A stretch of 64,000 bases of DNA from NCBI RefSeq assembly GCF_001642995.1, contig NZ_LOHS01000101.1, positions 1 to 64,000 on the forward strand, read 5' to 3'. Both the position numbers and the translations under genes were made by a program. The notes below the pieces were generated by a model. That model was not told the origin of the DNA. It made no database searches and saw only the letters and a program-made list of their open reading frames with translations. Below, piece after piece: positions 26,337-35,053 of the stretch. Position 1 is the first letter of the stretch. Every line of letters begins with the position of its first letter. This DNA is from Streptomyces jeddahensis (GTDB lineage Bacteria > Actinomycetota > Actinomycetes > Streptomycetales > Streptomycetaceae).

Positions 26337-27848
26337 TCACTCCCGGGCGGCGGTCGGCGGCATCCCGTCCGCATCCCTGCCCCACTGGACGTGGTGGCCT
26401 TCGACGTGCGCGGCATGCCGTGGCGGATGAGCCGCGTAGCCGAGTACGAAGACGTCCTCGGCCCTGTCCAGGACACCGCCTGAGGGATCGTCGTCGCCGG
26501 ACCGCCGCACCACGTCGCGCTCGGGCATGAGGACGTCGCGGACGACGACGGCACACAGGTACAGCGTCCCCAGGAGGTGGGCTGCGATGGCCAGGTGATA
26601 GCCGTCCTGCGGCAGTCCCTTGTGGGCGTCGCCGCTGGTCGTGTAGGCGAGGTACATCCAGATGCCCAGGTAGTACGCGACCTCGCAGGCCTGCCAGATC
26701 AGGAAGTCACGCCAGCGCGGACGGGCCAGGGCGGCGAGCGGGATCAGCCACAGCACGTACTGCGGTGAGTAGACCTTGTTGGTGAGGATGAAGGCGGCCA
26801 CCACCAGGAAGGCGAGCTGGGCGAAGCGCGGGCGGCGTGGCGCGGTCAGGGTCAGGGCGCCGATGCCCGCGCAGGCGACGATCATGAGCGCCGTGGCGAG
26901 TGTGTTGACCGTGTCGGTGCTCAGCGGGCTGTCCGACCGCTGGGAAAGGATCAGCCAGAAGGAGCCGAAGTCGACGCCTCGTTCCTGGCTGAACGTGTAG
27001 AACTTCGACCAGCCTTCCGTGGCGAGGATCATCACGGGGAGGTTCACGACGAGCCAGGCGCCCGCCGCACCGAGCACGGCAGTCCCGTACGCACGCCACT
27101 TTCCGGCGCGCCAGCACAGGACGAGCAGCGGGCCCAGCAGCAGGACGGGGTAGAGCTTGGCGGCCGTGGCCAGGCCGAGCAGCACGCCGAAGGCCAGGGC
27201 CCGGCCCCGCGACCACATGAGCATCGCGGCGGCGGTGAGCGCCACAGCGAGCAGATCCCAGTTGATGGTGGCCGTCAGGGCGAGGGCGGGTGCCAGAGCG
27301 ACGAGGAGGCCGTCCCAAGGGCGGCGCCGGTGGGTACGAGTCACGCATACGGCGATGACCGCGGCGCACACCATCAGCATCCCGGCGTTGACCATCCAGT
27401 AGATCTGCTCCTGGCGCTGGATAGTTCCGCTGCCGGGGGTCAGCCAGGCCGCGACCTCCATGAACACTCCGGTCAGCACGGGGTACTCGAGGTACTCCAT
27501 ATCGCCCGAGAGCTTGTCGAAGTACGGTACGAGGCCGTCGGCGAAGCCGCGTCCCTGGTAGAGGTGCGGAATGTCGGAGTAGCAGGCGTGCGTGTACTGC
27601 GAGCTGGCGCCGTAGAACCAGGCGCCGTCGTAGCAGGGCAGTTTCTGCACCATGCCGAGCGCGAACATGCCGATCATGACGAGCGTGATGACGCGCACGG
27701 GAGTCCACCAGCTGGTCCCGGTCATCGCCCGTCGTCCGAGGGGGCCGCCGATCAGCTCACTGCCGGCCGCGGCGACCTTGTCCTCCCTGGTCGGCCGCAC
27801 CGGTTCCGGCTCGTGCACGCTCGAGCGCGCCGTCTCTGCACTGGGCAT
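26337..27848 (-). CDS. Polyprenyl-linked glycosyltransferase-like membrane protein (GT87 type)
   Basis: A protein of about 503 residues with ten or more membrane helices. It resembles actinobacterial GT-C (GT87/DUF2029) glycosyltransferases, which use lipid-linked sugars outside the membrane. Supporting features are an early extracytoplasmic loop with acidic residues (CYDGAWFYG, DGLVPYFDKLSGDMEYLEYP), the YPP/L-like loop AAKLYPVLLLGPLL, and NKVYSPQYVLWLIPLAAL late in the protein. The start is uncertain: ATG 27848 or 27857, neither with a Shine-Dalgarno sequence. The frame runs on through a parS site, which is not coding. Confidence 0.75.
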   Translation of the reverse strand: MPSAETARSSVHEPEPVRPTREDKVAAAGSELIGGPLGRRAMTGTSWWTPVRVITLVMIGMFALGMVQKLPCYDGAWFYGASSQYTHACYSDIPHLYQGRGFADGLVPYFDKLSGDMEYLEYPVLTGVFMEVAAWLTPGSGTIQRQEQIYWMVNAGMLMVCAAVIAVCVTRTHRRRPWDGLLVALAPALALTATINWDLLAVALTAAAMLMWSRGRALAFGVLLGLATAAKLYPVLLLGPLLVLCWRAGKWRAYGTAVLGAAGAWLVVNLPVMILATEGWSKFYTFSQERGVDFGSFWLILSQRSDSPLSTDTVNTLATALMIVACAGIGALTLTAPRRPRFAQLAFLVVAAFILTNKVYSPQYVLWLIPLAALARPRWRDFLIWQACEVAYYLGIWMYLAYTTSGDAHKGLPQDGYHLAIAAHLLGTLYLCAVVVRDVLMPERDVVRRSGDDDPSGGVLDRAEDVFVLGYAAHPPRHAAHVEGHHVQWGRDADGMPPTAARE

Positions 27849-27883
27849 GCCGCACATACTGCCGTACACGCCTGAGAATGCGG

Positions 27884-27920
27884 CGAGGGCCGCCACACCG
27901 GTCGGGTGCGGCGGCCCTCG
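27884..27920 (-). terminator. Hairpin after penicillin-binding-protein gene
   Basis: An 11-bp perfect stem CGAGGGCCGCC / GGCGGCCCTCG, with further pairing in the loop, lies 37 bp past the pbp stop. Its base overlaps the first base of a parS site. Confidence 0.7.
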
Positions 27921-27933
27921 TTTCACGTGAAAC
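27920..27933. other. parS: parS site
   Basis: A perfect GTTTCACGTGAAAC, between the pbp gene and its terminator hairpin. Confidence 0.93.
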
Positions 27934-27956
27934 ACGCACGCTCAGGGCGCGAGGGG

Positions 27957-30638
27957 TTACCCCGCCGGGCCTCCGAAGAAGCCTCCGTTGCCGTTTCCAT
28001 TGCCGTTGCCATTGCCGCCGGTATCGGAGCTGGTCGATGGCGTCGGCGTTGTACCGCCGGTACTTCCGTCGGTCGTGCCGCCGTCCGATGTGCCGCCGTC
28101 CGTGGTGCCGCCGGTGTCATTGCACGTCGGATCCCAGATGCTGCAGTTATTGCCGTTGCCATTCGTCCTCGACGGGCTTGGGCTGGGGGCGGACACCGAG
28201 GGTGTCGGCGCCGTGCTCGCGCTGGGGTCCGTGGTGGGAGAGGCGCTGGCGGTCGGGGACGGGCTTGCGCCGATGATCTCGCCGATCTTCTCGGCCTCCG
28301 GGAAGGGCTTGGGGGTGACGCCCTTCATCGCCTCGGCCATGTAGTCCTTCCAGACCTGGGCCGGGATGTCGCCACCGTGGATGGACTCCACACCGCCGGT
28401 GCCGTTCATGGACAGCAGCTTGCCCTTGTCCGGGTCGGTCCTGAACAGGGTGACGGCCGTGGACAGCTCCCTGGTGTATCCGACGAACCACGCCGACTTG
28501 TTCTTGTCGGTCGTACCGGTCTTGCCGGCCACCGGGAACCCGATGTCCGCGATCTTCTTACCGGTGCCGTTCTGGACCACGTTCTCCAGGACGTCCGTCA
28601 CGTTGTTGGCGACGTTCTCGTCCATCGCCTTCTTCCGCTTCGGGGGATCGAACCCTGGGACCGGCTTGCCGTCCTTTTCCACCTTGGTGACCGAGAACGG
28701 CTCGTAGTGCGTGCCCGACGCCGCGAAGGTGGCGTACGCGTCAGCCATGCGGATGGCACTGGGCGTCGACGTGCCGAGCGAGAAGGAGACGTTGCGCAGG
28801 TTCCCCTTGTCGAAGGACTCCGGCAGGATGCCCATCGCCTCCGCGGTCTTCCGGGTGTTGGCGAGGCCCACGTCGACGCCCAGCTGGGCGAACGGCGTGT
28901 TGATCGACTGCTCCATGGCCTTCCTGAGAGTCACCATGCCCCACCGCGTGGTGCCCTCGTTCTTCTGCCGGAACGGCTTGCCGTTGGACCCCATGATCGG
29001 GTCACCGTTCTGGTCCTTGATCACCAGGAGGTCGTTGCCGTTGTACCGGGACATCGGGGAAAGAGGCTCCCCGTCGGTCTTGTAGGTCCCGTACTCCATC
29101 GCGGAGGCCAGCACGATCGGCTTCCAGGTCGAGCCGACCGGCACACCGGTCGTGTTGGCGTTGTTGGAGTAGTGGCCCTTGTCCATGCCCTCCCCGCCGT
29201 AGAGCGCGACGATCGCACCGTTCTCCGGATCGACCGACGCTGCGCCGAACTGGACGTACTTGTCCTTGGCGCGTTCCTTGGGCTTCAGGAAGCTCTTCTG
29301 CGTCTTCTTGACGGCTGCCTCGAGCTCCTCGACCTTCTTCTTGTCGAAGGTGGTGTAGATCCGGTAGCCGCCCCGGTCCAATTCCTCGGGCGTCAGTTCA
29401 AGCTTCTTCGCGACGTACTCCTTGGCGATGTCGACGAGGTAGCCGGTCTGTCCGGACAGTGACGAGGTCCGCTTCTTGAGCTTGGGGAAGCTGCCGACCG
29501 CCTCCCGCTCAGCCTTGGTCATGTTCCCGACCTCGACCTCGCGGTCCAGGATCCAGTTCCAGCGTTGTTTGGCCCGCTCGGTGTTGGCCGCGGGCGTGGC
29601 GTTCGCCCCCACACCCCCGTCGGGGTTGTACAGGTTCGGCCCCTTGAGGACGGCTGCGAGAAAGACGCACTGCTCAGTGGTGAGGTCCTTGGAGTCCTTG
29701 CCGAAGTAGGCCTGGGCCGCCGCCTGGATCCCGTAGGAGTCGCGGCCGTAGTAGGCGGTGTTCAGGTAGCCGGCGAGGATCTCGTCCTTGCTCAGCTTGG
29801 AGTTCACCTTGATCGAGATGAAGAGCTCCTTGAACTTCCGCGTGAGTGTCTGATCCTGGCTCAGATACGTGTTCTTCACGAACTGCTGCGTGATAGTCGA
29901 ACCACCCTGCGTGTCGCCGCCCCGAGCCATGTTGAACAGGGCACGGGCGATACCCATCGGATCGACACCCTTGTCCTTGTAGAAGGTGGCGTTCTCAGCG
30001 GAGATCACCGCTTCCTGCATGGCCTTGGGGATGTCCTTGAACTCCACGTTCTGCCGGTTCGTGTCACCGGTCGCGGCCATCTGGGTCTTGTTGTCGGACC
30101 AGTAGAAGACGTTGTTCTCGGCCGTGGCCGCCGCGTTCTTCGCGCTCGGGACCCCCACCATGGCGTACCCGATCCCCGCCGCGATCAGCAGACCGCCGAA
30201 GAAGGCGACGAGCGTCCCGGTCACCTGCCGCCACGACGGCACCCAGCGCGCCGCCCCGTACTTGCCCGCGCGCGGGTAGTCGATGAACCGCTTCTTCGCC
30301 GGTGCGGGGCGCCTGCCGCGCCCGGGGGGCCCGCCCGGGCCGCCGGGAGCGCCTCGCCGGCCTCCGCCGGCGCCGCGGCCACCGCGGCCGGCTCCGTCGG
30401 GGGCGGCCCTGCGGCGGCCGCCGCCACCGGCCCGCTGTGCCGCACGGCGGGCTTCGGCGCGGCCGCCGTACGGCCTTTCCTCTCCGCCGGCACCTCCGGG
30501 GCCGTATCCATCGGAGGGAGATCCGGTGGCGCCTCGCGGTGCTGCGCGGCGGCCGGATGACGAGCCGGACAGGCCGCGTCGGGCCGCGGCACGTCCGCCG
30601 CCCTGTGGCTGCGGCGGTTTGCGACGGTGCTCGCTCAT
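27957..30638 (-). CDS. Bifunctional penicillin-binding protein (class A)
   Basis: An 893-residue class A PBP that polymerises and cross-links peptidoglycan. A long basic, Gly/Arg-rich cytoplasmic N-terminus (about 1-150) precedes one membrane helix. The glycosyltransferase domain follows (ENATFYKDKGVDPMGIARAL, GGSTITQQFVKN), then the transpeptidase with STWK (Ser nucleophile), SINTPFAQ and KTGTTD. The C-terminal 120 residues are Ser/Thr/Pro/Asn/Gly-rich, ending in a GNGN repeat, a likely wall-spanning extension. ATG 30638 was chosen because GAGGAG lies upstream; an upstream frame extension is ignored. Confidence 0.94.
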   Translation of the reverse strand: MSEHRRKPPQPQGGGRAAARRGLSGSSSGRRAAPRGATGSPSDGYGPGGAGGEERPYGGRAEARRAAQRAGGGGRRRAAPDGAGRGGRGAGGGRRGAPGGPGGPPGRGRRPAPAKKRFIDYPRAGKYGAARWVPSWRQVTGTLVAFFGGLLIAAGIGYAMVGVPSAKNAAATAENNVFYWSDNKTQMAATGDTNRQNVEFKDIPKAMQEAVISAENATFYKDKGVDPMGIARALFNMARGGDTQGGSTITQQFVKNTYLSQDQTLTRKFKELFISIKVNSKLSKDEILAGYLNTAYYGRDSYGIQAAAQAYFGKDSKDLTTEQCVFLAAVLKGPNLYNPDGGVGANATPAANTERAKQRWNWILDREVEVGNMTKAEREAVGSFPKLKKRTSSLSGQTGYLVDIAKEYVAKKLELTPEELDRGGYRIYTTFDKKKVEELEAAVKKTQKSFLKPKERAKDKYVQFGAASVDPENGAIVALYGGEGMDKGHYSNNANTTGVPVGSTWKPIVLASAMEYGTYKTDGEPLSPMSRYNGNDLLVIKDQNGDPIMGSNGKPFRQKNEGTTRWGMVTLRKAMEQSINTPFAQLGVDVGLANTRKTAEAMGILPESFDKGNLRNVSFSLGTSTPSAIRMADAYATFAASGTHYEPFSVTKVEKDGKPVPGFDPPKRKKAMDENVANNVTDVLENVVQNGTGKKIADIGFPVAGKTGTTDKNKSAWFVGYTRELSTAVTLFRTDPDKGKLLSMNGTGGVESIHGGDIPAQVWKDYMAEAMKGVTPKPFPEAEKIGEIIGASPSPTASASPTTDPSASTAPTPSVSAPSPSPSRTNGNGNNCSIWDPTCNDTGGTTDGGTSDGGTTDGSTGGTTPTPSTSSDTGGNGNGNGNGNGGFFGGPAG

Positions 30639-30905
30639 CGAACGACTACTCCTCGGGCAGGCGCTCTCGCGCCTGGAAACGGCGGCTGGTTTCCGGTTCC
30701 CCCCGACATACGGATGAGCCCATGGCGGCACTCACCCGCACTACACCAAGGACTGAGGACGTTCTCGGACGTCACTTGGTTCCCGGTGGACTGCATGGCG
30801 CACAGACTACGCACCGCCAAAACCCACGTAGGCAGAACTTCATCCCAAATCAGGCAACTTGCTTCCTGCGAATCGGTGATGTGACGCCGTTCACCATGAC
30901 CCCCC

Positions 30906-30934
30906 TTGTCGCATCCGGAGGGCCGTTCTATCGT
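30906..30934 (+). promoter_or_regulatory. Candidate promoter of padR gene
   Basis: TTGTCG (30906-30911), 17 bases, TATCGT (30929-30934). The operator starts 3 bases downstream. Confidence 0.5.
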
Positions 30935-30936
30935 CG

Positions 30937-30959
30937 TGATGTATCGAGTCGATACATCA
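30937..30959. promoter_or_regulatory. PadR-type operator palindrome
   Basis: A perfect inverted repeat TGATGTATCGA-G-TCGATACATCA with 11-bp arms lies just after the -10 element and 50 bp before the padR start. It has the spacing and A/T-rich core of known PadR-family operators (ATGTAT..ATACAT). Confidence 0.7.
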
Positions 30960-31009
30960 GCACGGCATAAAGACCCGTATCCGCGCACCGATGCAGTCAG
31001 GAGGCGACG

Positions 31010-31705
31010 ATGAGCCGGCGTTCCGGCATCCTCGAGTTCGCCGTACTCGGCCTGCTTCGCGAGTCGCCCATGCACGGCTACGAGCTGCGCAAACGGCTCA
31101 ACACGTCGCTGGGCGTCTTCCGCGCCTTCAGCTACGGGTCGCTCTACCCCTGCCTTAAGACCCTGGTTGCCAACGGCTGGTTGATCGAGGAGCCGGGCAG
31201 CACACCCGAGGACGTCCTCGCCGCTCCTCTGGCAGGGCGCCGCGCCAAGATCGTCTACCGGTTGACGGCGGCAGGTAAGGAGCACTTCGAGGAGCTGCTC
31301 TCGCAGACGGGCCCCGATGCGTACGAGGACGAGCACTTCGCTGCCCGCTTCGCGTTCTTCGGCCAGACGTCGCGGGACGTGCGCATGCGCGTACTCGAAG
31401 GGCGCCGCAGCCGGCTGGAAGAGCGTCTGGAGAAGATGCGCGCCTCCCTGGCCCGCACCAGGGAGCGCCTGGACGACTACACGCTTGAGCTCCAGCGCCA
31501 CGGGATGGAGTCCGTGGAGCGCGAAGTGCGCTGGCTGAACGAGCTCATCGAGAGCGAGCGAGCGGGGCGGGACCAGCGGCGGTCCACCGACGCCTCCTCC
31601 CCCTCGGGGGACGCGGCTCGACACGACACATCGGGGGCGTCGGGCGGCCTGCCCCGGCACCGGGACTCCACCGGGCCGGATCCGTCCGACGGCACCGCCA
31701 CATGA
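31010..31705 (+). CDS. PadR-family transcriptional regulator
   Basis: A 231-residue PadR protein. The winged helix is at the N-terminus (LEFAVLGLLRESPMHGYELRKRL and SLYPCLKTLVANGWL), followed by a long helical region (about 100-190) that forms the dimer, and a Ser/Asp-rich disordered tail. GGAGG precedes ATG 31010. A perfect palindrome in its own promoter suggests autorepression. The inositol-phosphate synthase gene starts 57 bp downstream and may be under the same control. Confidence 0.9.
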   Translation: MSRRSGILEFAVLGLLRESPMHGYELRKRLNTSLGVFRAFSYGSLYPCLKTLVANGWLIEEPGSTPEDVLAAPLAGRRAKIVYRLTAAGKEHFEELLSQTGPDAYEDEHFAARFAFFGQTSRDVRMRVLEGRRSRLEERLEKMRASLARTRERLDDYTLELQRHGMESVEREVRWLNELIESERAGRDQRRSTDASSPSGDAARHDTSGASGGLPRHRDSTGPDPSDGTAT

Positions 31706-31761
31706 GGCCGGCATCTCCGCAGGCCTCATCCGGAACACCGAGAACACAGGGAGCAACCGGA

Positions 31762-32844
31762 ATGGGTTCGGTTCGCGTAGCGGTCGTCGGCGTGGGCAAC
31801 TGCGCCGCGTCGCTGGTACAGGGCGTCGAGTACTACAAGGACGCCGACCCGGACAGCAAGGTCCCGGGTCTCATGCACGTCCAGTTCGGCGACTACCACG
31901 TGCGGGACATCGAGTTCGTCGCCGCCTTCGACGTGGACGCCAAGAAGGTGGGCCTGGACCTCGCCGACGCCATCGGCGCCAGCGAGAACAACACCATCAA
32001 GATCTGCGACGTGCCGACCACCGGCGTGACCGTCCAGCGCGGCCACACCCTGGACGGTCTCGGCAAGTACTACCGCGAGACGATCGAGGAGTCCTCCGAG
32101 GCCCCAGTCGACGTCGTCCAGGTGCTCAAGGACAAGCAGGTCGACGTTCTGGTCTGCTACCTCCCGGTGGGTTCCGAGGACGCGGCGAAGTTCTACGCCC
32201 AGTGCGCCATCGACGCCAAGGTCGCCTTCGTCAACGCCCTCCCGGTCTTCATCGCCGGTACGAAGGAGTGGGCGGACAAGTTCACCGAGGCCGGTGTGCC
32301 GATCGTCGGTGACGACATCAAGTCGCAGGTCGGCGCCACCATCACGCACCGCGTCATGGCGAAGCTGTTCGAGGACCGGGGCGTCATCCTGGACCGCACG
32401 ATGCAGCTGAACGTCGGCGGCAACATGGACTTCAAGAACATGCTCGAGCGCGACCGCCTCGAGTCGAAGAAGATCTCCAAGACGCAGGCCGTCACCTCCC
32501 AGATCCCCGACCGGGACCTCGGCGAGAAGAACGTCCACATCGGCCCGTCGGACTACGTGGCCTGGCTCGACGACCGCAAGTGGGCGTACGTCCGCCTCGA
32601 GGGCCGTGCCTTCGGCGACGTCCCGCTGAACCTCGAGTACAAGCTCGAGGTGTGGGACTCCCCGAACTCGGCGGGTGTCATCATCGACGCCCTGCGCGCC
32701 GCGAAGATCGCCAAGGACCGCGGCATCGGCGGCCCCATCCTCTCCGCGTCCTCGTACTTCATGAAGTCCCCGCCGGTCCAGTACTTCGACGACCAGGCCC
32801 GCGAGAACGTCGAGAAGTTCATCAAGGGCGAGGTCGAGCGCTAA
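31762..32844 (+). CDS. ino1: Inositol-3-phosphate synthase
   Basis: A 360-residue myo-inositol-1-phosphate synthase of the short actinobacterial type. It converts glucose-6-phosphate to inositol phosphate with NAD, the entry point for mycothiol and phosphatidylinositol. The NAD loop VVGVGNCAASL is at the N-terminus, and conserved segments VGDDIKSQVGATITHR and NVGGNMDFKNM are present. GGGAG precedes ATG 31762. It is probably co-transcribed with padR and followed by a strong terminator. Confidence 0.96.
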   Translation: MGSVRVAVVGVGNCAASLVQGVEYYKDADPDSKVPGLMHVQFGDYHVRDIEFVAAFDVDAKKVGLDLADAIGASENNTIKICDVPTTGVTVQRGHTLDGLGKYYRETIEESSEAPVDVVQVLKDKQVDVLVCYLPVGSEDAAKFYAQCAIDAKVAFVNALPVFIAGTKEWADKFTEAGVPIVGDDIKSQVGATITHRVMAKLFEDRGVILDRTMQLNVGGNMDFKNMLERDRLESKKISKTQAVTSQIPDRDLGEKNVHIGPSDYVAWLDDRKWAYVRLEGRAFGDVPLNLEYKLEVWDSPNSAGVIIDALRAAKIAKDRGIGGPILSASSYFMKSPPVQYFDDQARENVEKFIKGEVER

Positions 32845-32909
32845 GCACGACCCCGCACCGGCGAGACGGGCTCCACGCGCCGGCGTGGCTCGTCCGTCGT
32901 GCGACCGTC

Positions 32910-32942
32910 GAGGGTCCCCGGGCAATCGGCCCGGGGACCCTC
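32910..32942 (+). terminator. Terminator after inositol-phosphate synthase
   Basis: A perfect 14-bp stem (GAGGGTCCCCGGGC and its complement) with a 5-base loop lies 65 bp after the stop. Confidence 0.88.
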
Positions 32943-32963
32943 CTCGTATGTGAGGCTGTGCCC

Positions 32964-34256
32964 ATGGCTGTGGTGCGTGACCTGCGCGTCCTCCTGCGCT
33001 TCGGGAACTTTCGGCGCCTGCTCGCCGTGCGGCTGCTGTCGCAGGGTGCCGACGGCGTGTACCAGGTCGCGCTCGCCACCTACGTCGTCTTCTCGCCGGA
33101 GAAGCCGGCGTCCCCGGCGGCGATCGCCTCTGCGATGGCGGTGCTGCTCCTGCCGTACTCGCTCGTCGGGCCCTTCGCGGGCGTGCTGCTGGACCGCTGG
33201 CGGCGTCGCCAGGTTCTCCTGTACGGGAGTCTGCTGCGGGCGTTTCTGGCCACTGTGACGGCCGTGCTGATGGTGAGCAGCGTTCCGGAGTGGCTCTTCT
33301 ACGCTTCCGCCCTGTGTGTCACCGCCGTCAACCGCTTTGTCCTGGCGGGGCTTTCGGCCGCGCTGCCGCGTGTCGTCGACGCCGACCGCCTGGTGATGGC
33401 CAACTCCCTCTCGCCCACGGCCGGGACCCTCGCCGCAACCGCGGGCGGTGGTCTCGCCTTCCTTGTGCGTCTGGTGGTCTCGGACTCCGACACGGCGGTC
33501 GTCCTGACCGGAGCGGGGCTCTACCTGTGCGCGGGGCTGGCCTCGCTGCGGCTGGCGCGCGAACTGCTCGGCCCCGATCCGGCATTGGTACAGCCGCGGC
33601 TGTGGGCCGCAGTGGCAGGCACGGCGCGCGGGCTGGCTGCGGGGATACGGCATCTGGTCGCACGGCCGGTGGCGGTACGCGCCCTGGCCGCGATGACGCT
33701 GATGCGGTTCTGCTACGGCGCGCTGACGGTGATGGTGCTGATGCTGTGCCGTTATGCGTGGTCCTCGGAAACCAGTGGGTCTGATGGGGCTGGTGACTCT
33801 GTAGGGGCGCAAGGTGGGCTGGCCCTGCTGGGTCTCGCCGTGCTGATGTCGGGAGCCGGGTTCTTTGCGGCGGCCGTGGTGACGCCTTATGCGGCCGGGC
33901 GGTTGGGCCCGGGCGGCTGGATCGCCGCGTGCGCGGGTGCGGCTGCGGTGCTGGAGCCTGCGCTGGGGCTGCCGTTCGCTCCCGCGCCCATGATGGCCGC
34001 GGCGTTTGTGCTGGGTCTGACGACCCAGGGCGCGAAGATCGCCACGGACACGCTCGTACAGTCCTCGATCGATGACGGCTTCAGAGGGCGGATCTTCTCG
34101 GTGTACGACGTGCTGTTCAATGTCGCGTTCGTCGGAGCCGCAGGAGTAGCCGCCCTGATGCTGCCTCCTGACGGGCGGTCGGTTCCGCTGGTGATCACGG
34201 TGGCCGTCATCTACGCGGTGATTGCTGCTGCTATGGCCCGCTTTGAGCGCCAGTAA
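32964..34256 (+). CDS. MFS transporter
   Basis: A 430-residue major facilitator with about 12 helices in two halves. The first loop carries LVGPFAGVLLDRWRRRQVLL, the MFS motif-A analogue (G-x-x-x-D-R-x-x-R-R). The most similar families are actinobacterial MFS proteins of unknown substrate. The start ATG 32964 has GAGG eight bases upstream. The neighbouring order ino1-MFS-LppU-pcnA is typical of Streptomyces. Confidence 0.85.
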   Translation: MAVVRDLRVLLRFGNFRRLLAVRLLSQGADGVYQVALATYVVFSPEKPASPAAIASAMAVLLLPYSLVGPFAGVLLDRWRRRQVLLYGSLLRAFLATVTAVLMVSSVPEWLFYASALCVTAVNRFVLAGLSAALPRVVDADRLVMANSLSPTAGTLAATAGGGLAFLVRLVVSDSDTAVVLTGAGLYLCAGLASLRLARELLGPDPALVQPRLWAAVAGTARGLAAGIRHLVARPVAVRALAAMTLMRFCYGALTVMVLMLCRYAWSSETSGSDGAGDSVGAQGGLALLGLAVLMSGAGFFAAAVVTPYAAGRLGPGGWIAACAGAAAVLEPALGLPFAPAPMMAAAFVLGLTTQGAKIATDTLVQSSIDDGFRGRIFSVYDVLFNVAFVGAAGVAALMLPPDGRSVPLVITVAVIYAVIAAAMARFERQ

Positions 34257-34316
34257 GTGTCACATCAATGCCACAGTGCATCTCTGAGCTTCAGAGTTGT
34301 CAGTGGGGCCCAGTAG

Positions 34317-34355
34317 CTTACGGGCGTCTTATGTACGCCCTTACGGGGCGTCTTA
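34317..34355. repeat. Direct repeat with hairpin after MFS gene
   Basis: CTTACGGGCGTCTTA (34317) recurs almost unchanged as CTTACGGGGCGTCTTA (34340). GGGCGT...ACGCCC (34322-34340) can form a short hairpin, possibly a weak terminator. Confidence 0.45.
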
Positions 34356-34394
34356 TTCGCGCCTGTGTGCGCCTAGTTCGAGGGGGACCCCCAA

Positions 34395-34904
34395 GTGACC
34401 ACTCCGCCGCCCCAGGGCCAGAACCCGTTCGCTCAGGGTCAGCAGCCCTATGGCCAGCCACAGGGCGGGAACCCCTACGCCCAGCAGGCCGCGCCGCAGC
34501 CGGGCCAGCCCGGCGTTCCGCCGCAGCCCAGCCCGCACTTCGAGGCACCTGCCCCGGCCCCCCAGCAGCCGCGCCGGGGCATCCGGCAGTACCTCCGCAT
34601 CGGCGGGTTCATCGTCGCCGCCATCGTGGTCGCCGGCGGCTGGTGGGCCAGCCAGGACGACGCGCAGACGGCCGCCGTGGGCAGCTGCATGCACCGCGGC
34701 AGCTCCGACGACAACAACCCGGACCTCGAGGTCGTCGAGTGCAGCGACGCCAAGGCCCAGTACAAGGTGCTGGCCAAGATCGAGGGCTCTTTCAGCAGCC
34801 TGACGGCCGACAAGAAGTGCTCGGAAGAGGCCTCGGACTTCCAGTACGCCTACACGGAGACCGGCGGTGACAAGAGCTTCCTGCTCTGCCTGAAGGACAA
34901 GTAG
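34395..34904 (+). CDS. LppU-like membrane-anchored protein
   Basis: A 169-residue protein of the actinobacterial LppU/SCO3897-like family. A cytoplasmic Pro/Gln-rich N-terminus (about 1-65) precedes one membrane helix (about 70-88), then an external domain with four cysteines (SCMH, ECSD, KKCSEE, LLCLK) that can form two disulfides. The function is unknown. GTG 34395 has GAGGGGG upstream. It converges with pcnA across the double-parS gap. Confidence 0.75.
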   Translation: MTTPPPQGQNPFAQGQQPYGQPQGGNPYAQQAAPQPGQPGVPPQPSPHFEAPAPAPQQPRRGIRQYLRIGGFIVAAIVVAGGWWASQDDAQTAAVGSCMHRGSSDDNNPDLEVVECSDAKAQYKVLAKIEGSFSSLTADKKCSEEASDFQYAYTETGGDKSFLLCLKDK

Positions 34905-34941
34905 AGCCTCGACAAGAAGAGGGCTCTGCCGAGCGTAGATC

Positions 34942-34985
34942 CGCGTGAGGGGCAGTGTTTCACGTGAAACACCGCCCCTCACGCG
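34942..34985. repeat. 44-bp palindrome with parS at its centre
   Basis: CGCGTGAGGGGC and its complement flank, with one unpaired position, the 18-bp GTG-TTTCACGTGAAA-CAC core. The whole could form a hairpin in RNA or a cruciform in DNA. Confidence 0.85.
34957..34970. other. parS: parS site (palindrome centre)
   Basis: A perfect GTTTCACGTGAAAC in the middle of the 44-bp palindrome, 41 bp from the next parS. Confidence 0.95.
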
Positions 34986-35002
34986 TACTCGGACTCGACC
35001 TT

Positions 35003-35034
35003 CGGCGTCATGTTTCACGTGAAACATGACGCCG
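35003..35034. repeat. 32-bp perfect palindrome with parS at its centre
   Basis: CGGCGTCATGTTTCAC and its exact complement, 19 bp before the pcnA stop. It may double as the pcnA terminator. Confidence 0.9.
35012..35025. other. parS: parS site (palindrome centre)
   Basis: A perfect GTTTCACGTGAAAC, the second site of the closely spaced pair. Confidence 0.95.
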
Positions 35035-35053
35035 GGCGTATCCGCGCTTCGGC

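Larger units (their letters stand above)
30639..31009. other. Divergent regulatory gap pbp / padR
   Basis: 371 bp without a gene. It carries the candidate padR promoter and PadR operator (next entries) and must hold the pbp promoter, which I cannot place. Confidence 0.6.

Noticed and set aside
27849..27935. Start of the GT87-like gene at the ATG in the parS region (peptide MFHVKR)
   Set aside because: The peptide is just the translation of a parS site and a terminator arm. Similar MFHVK or VSRET peptides appear wherever a parS is read.
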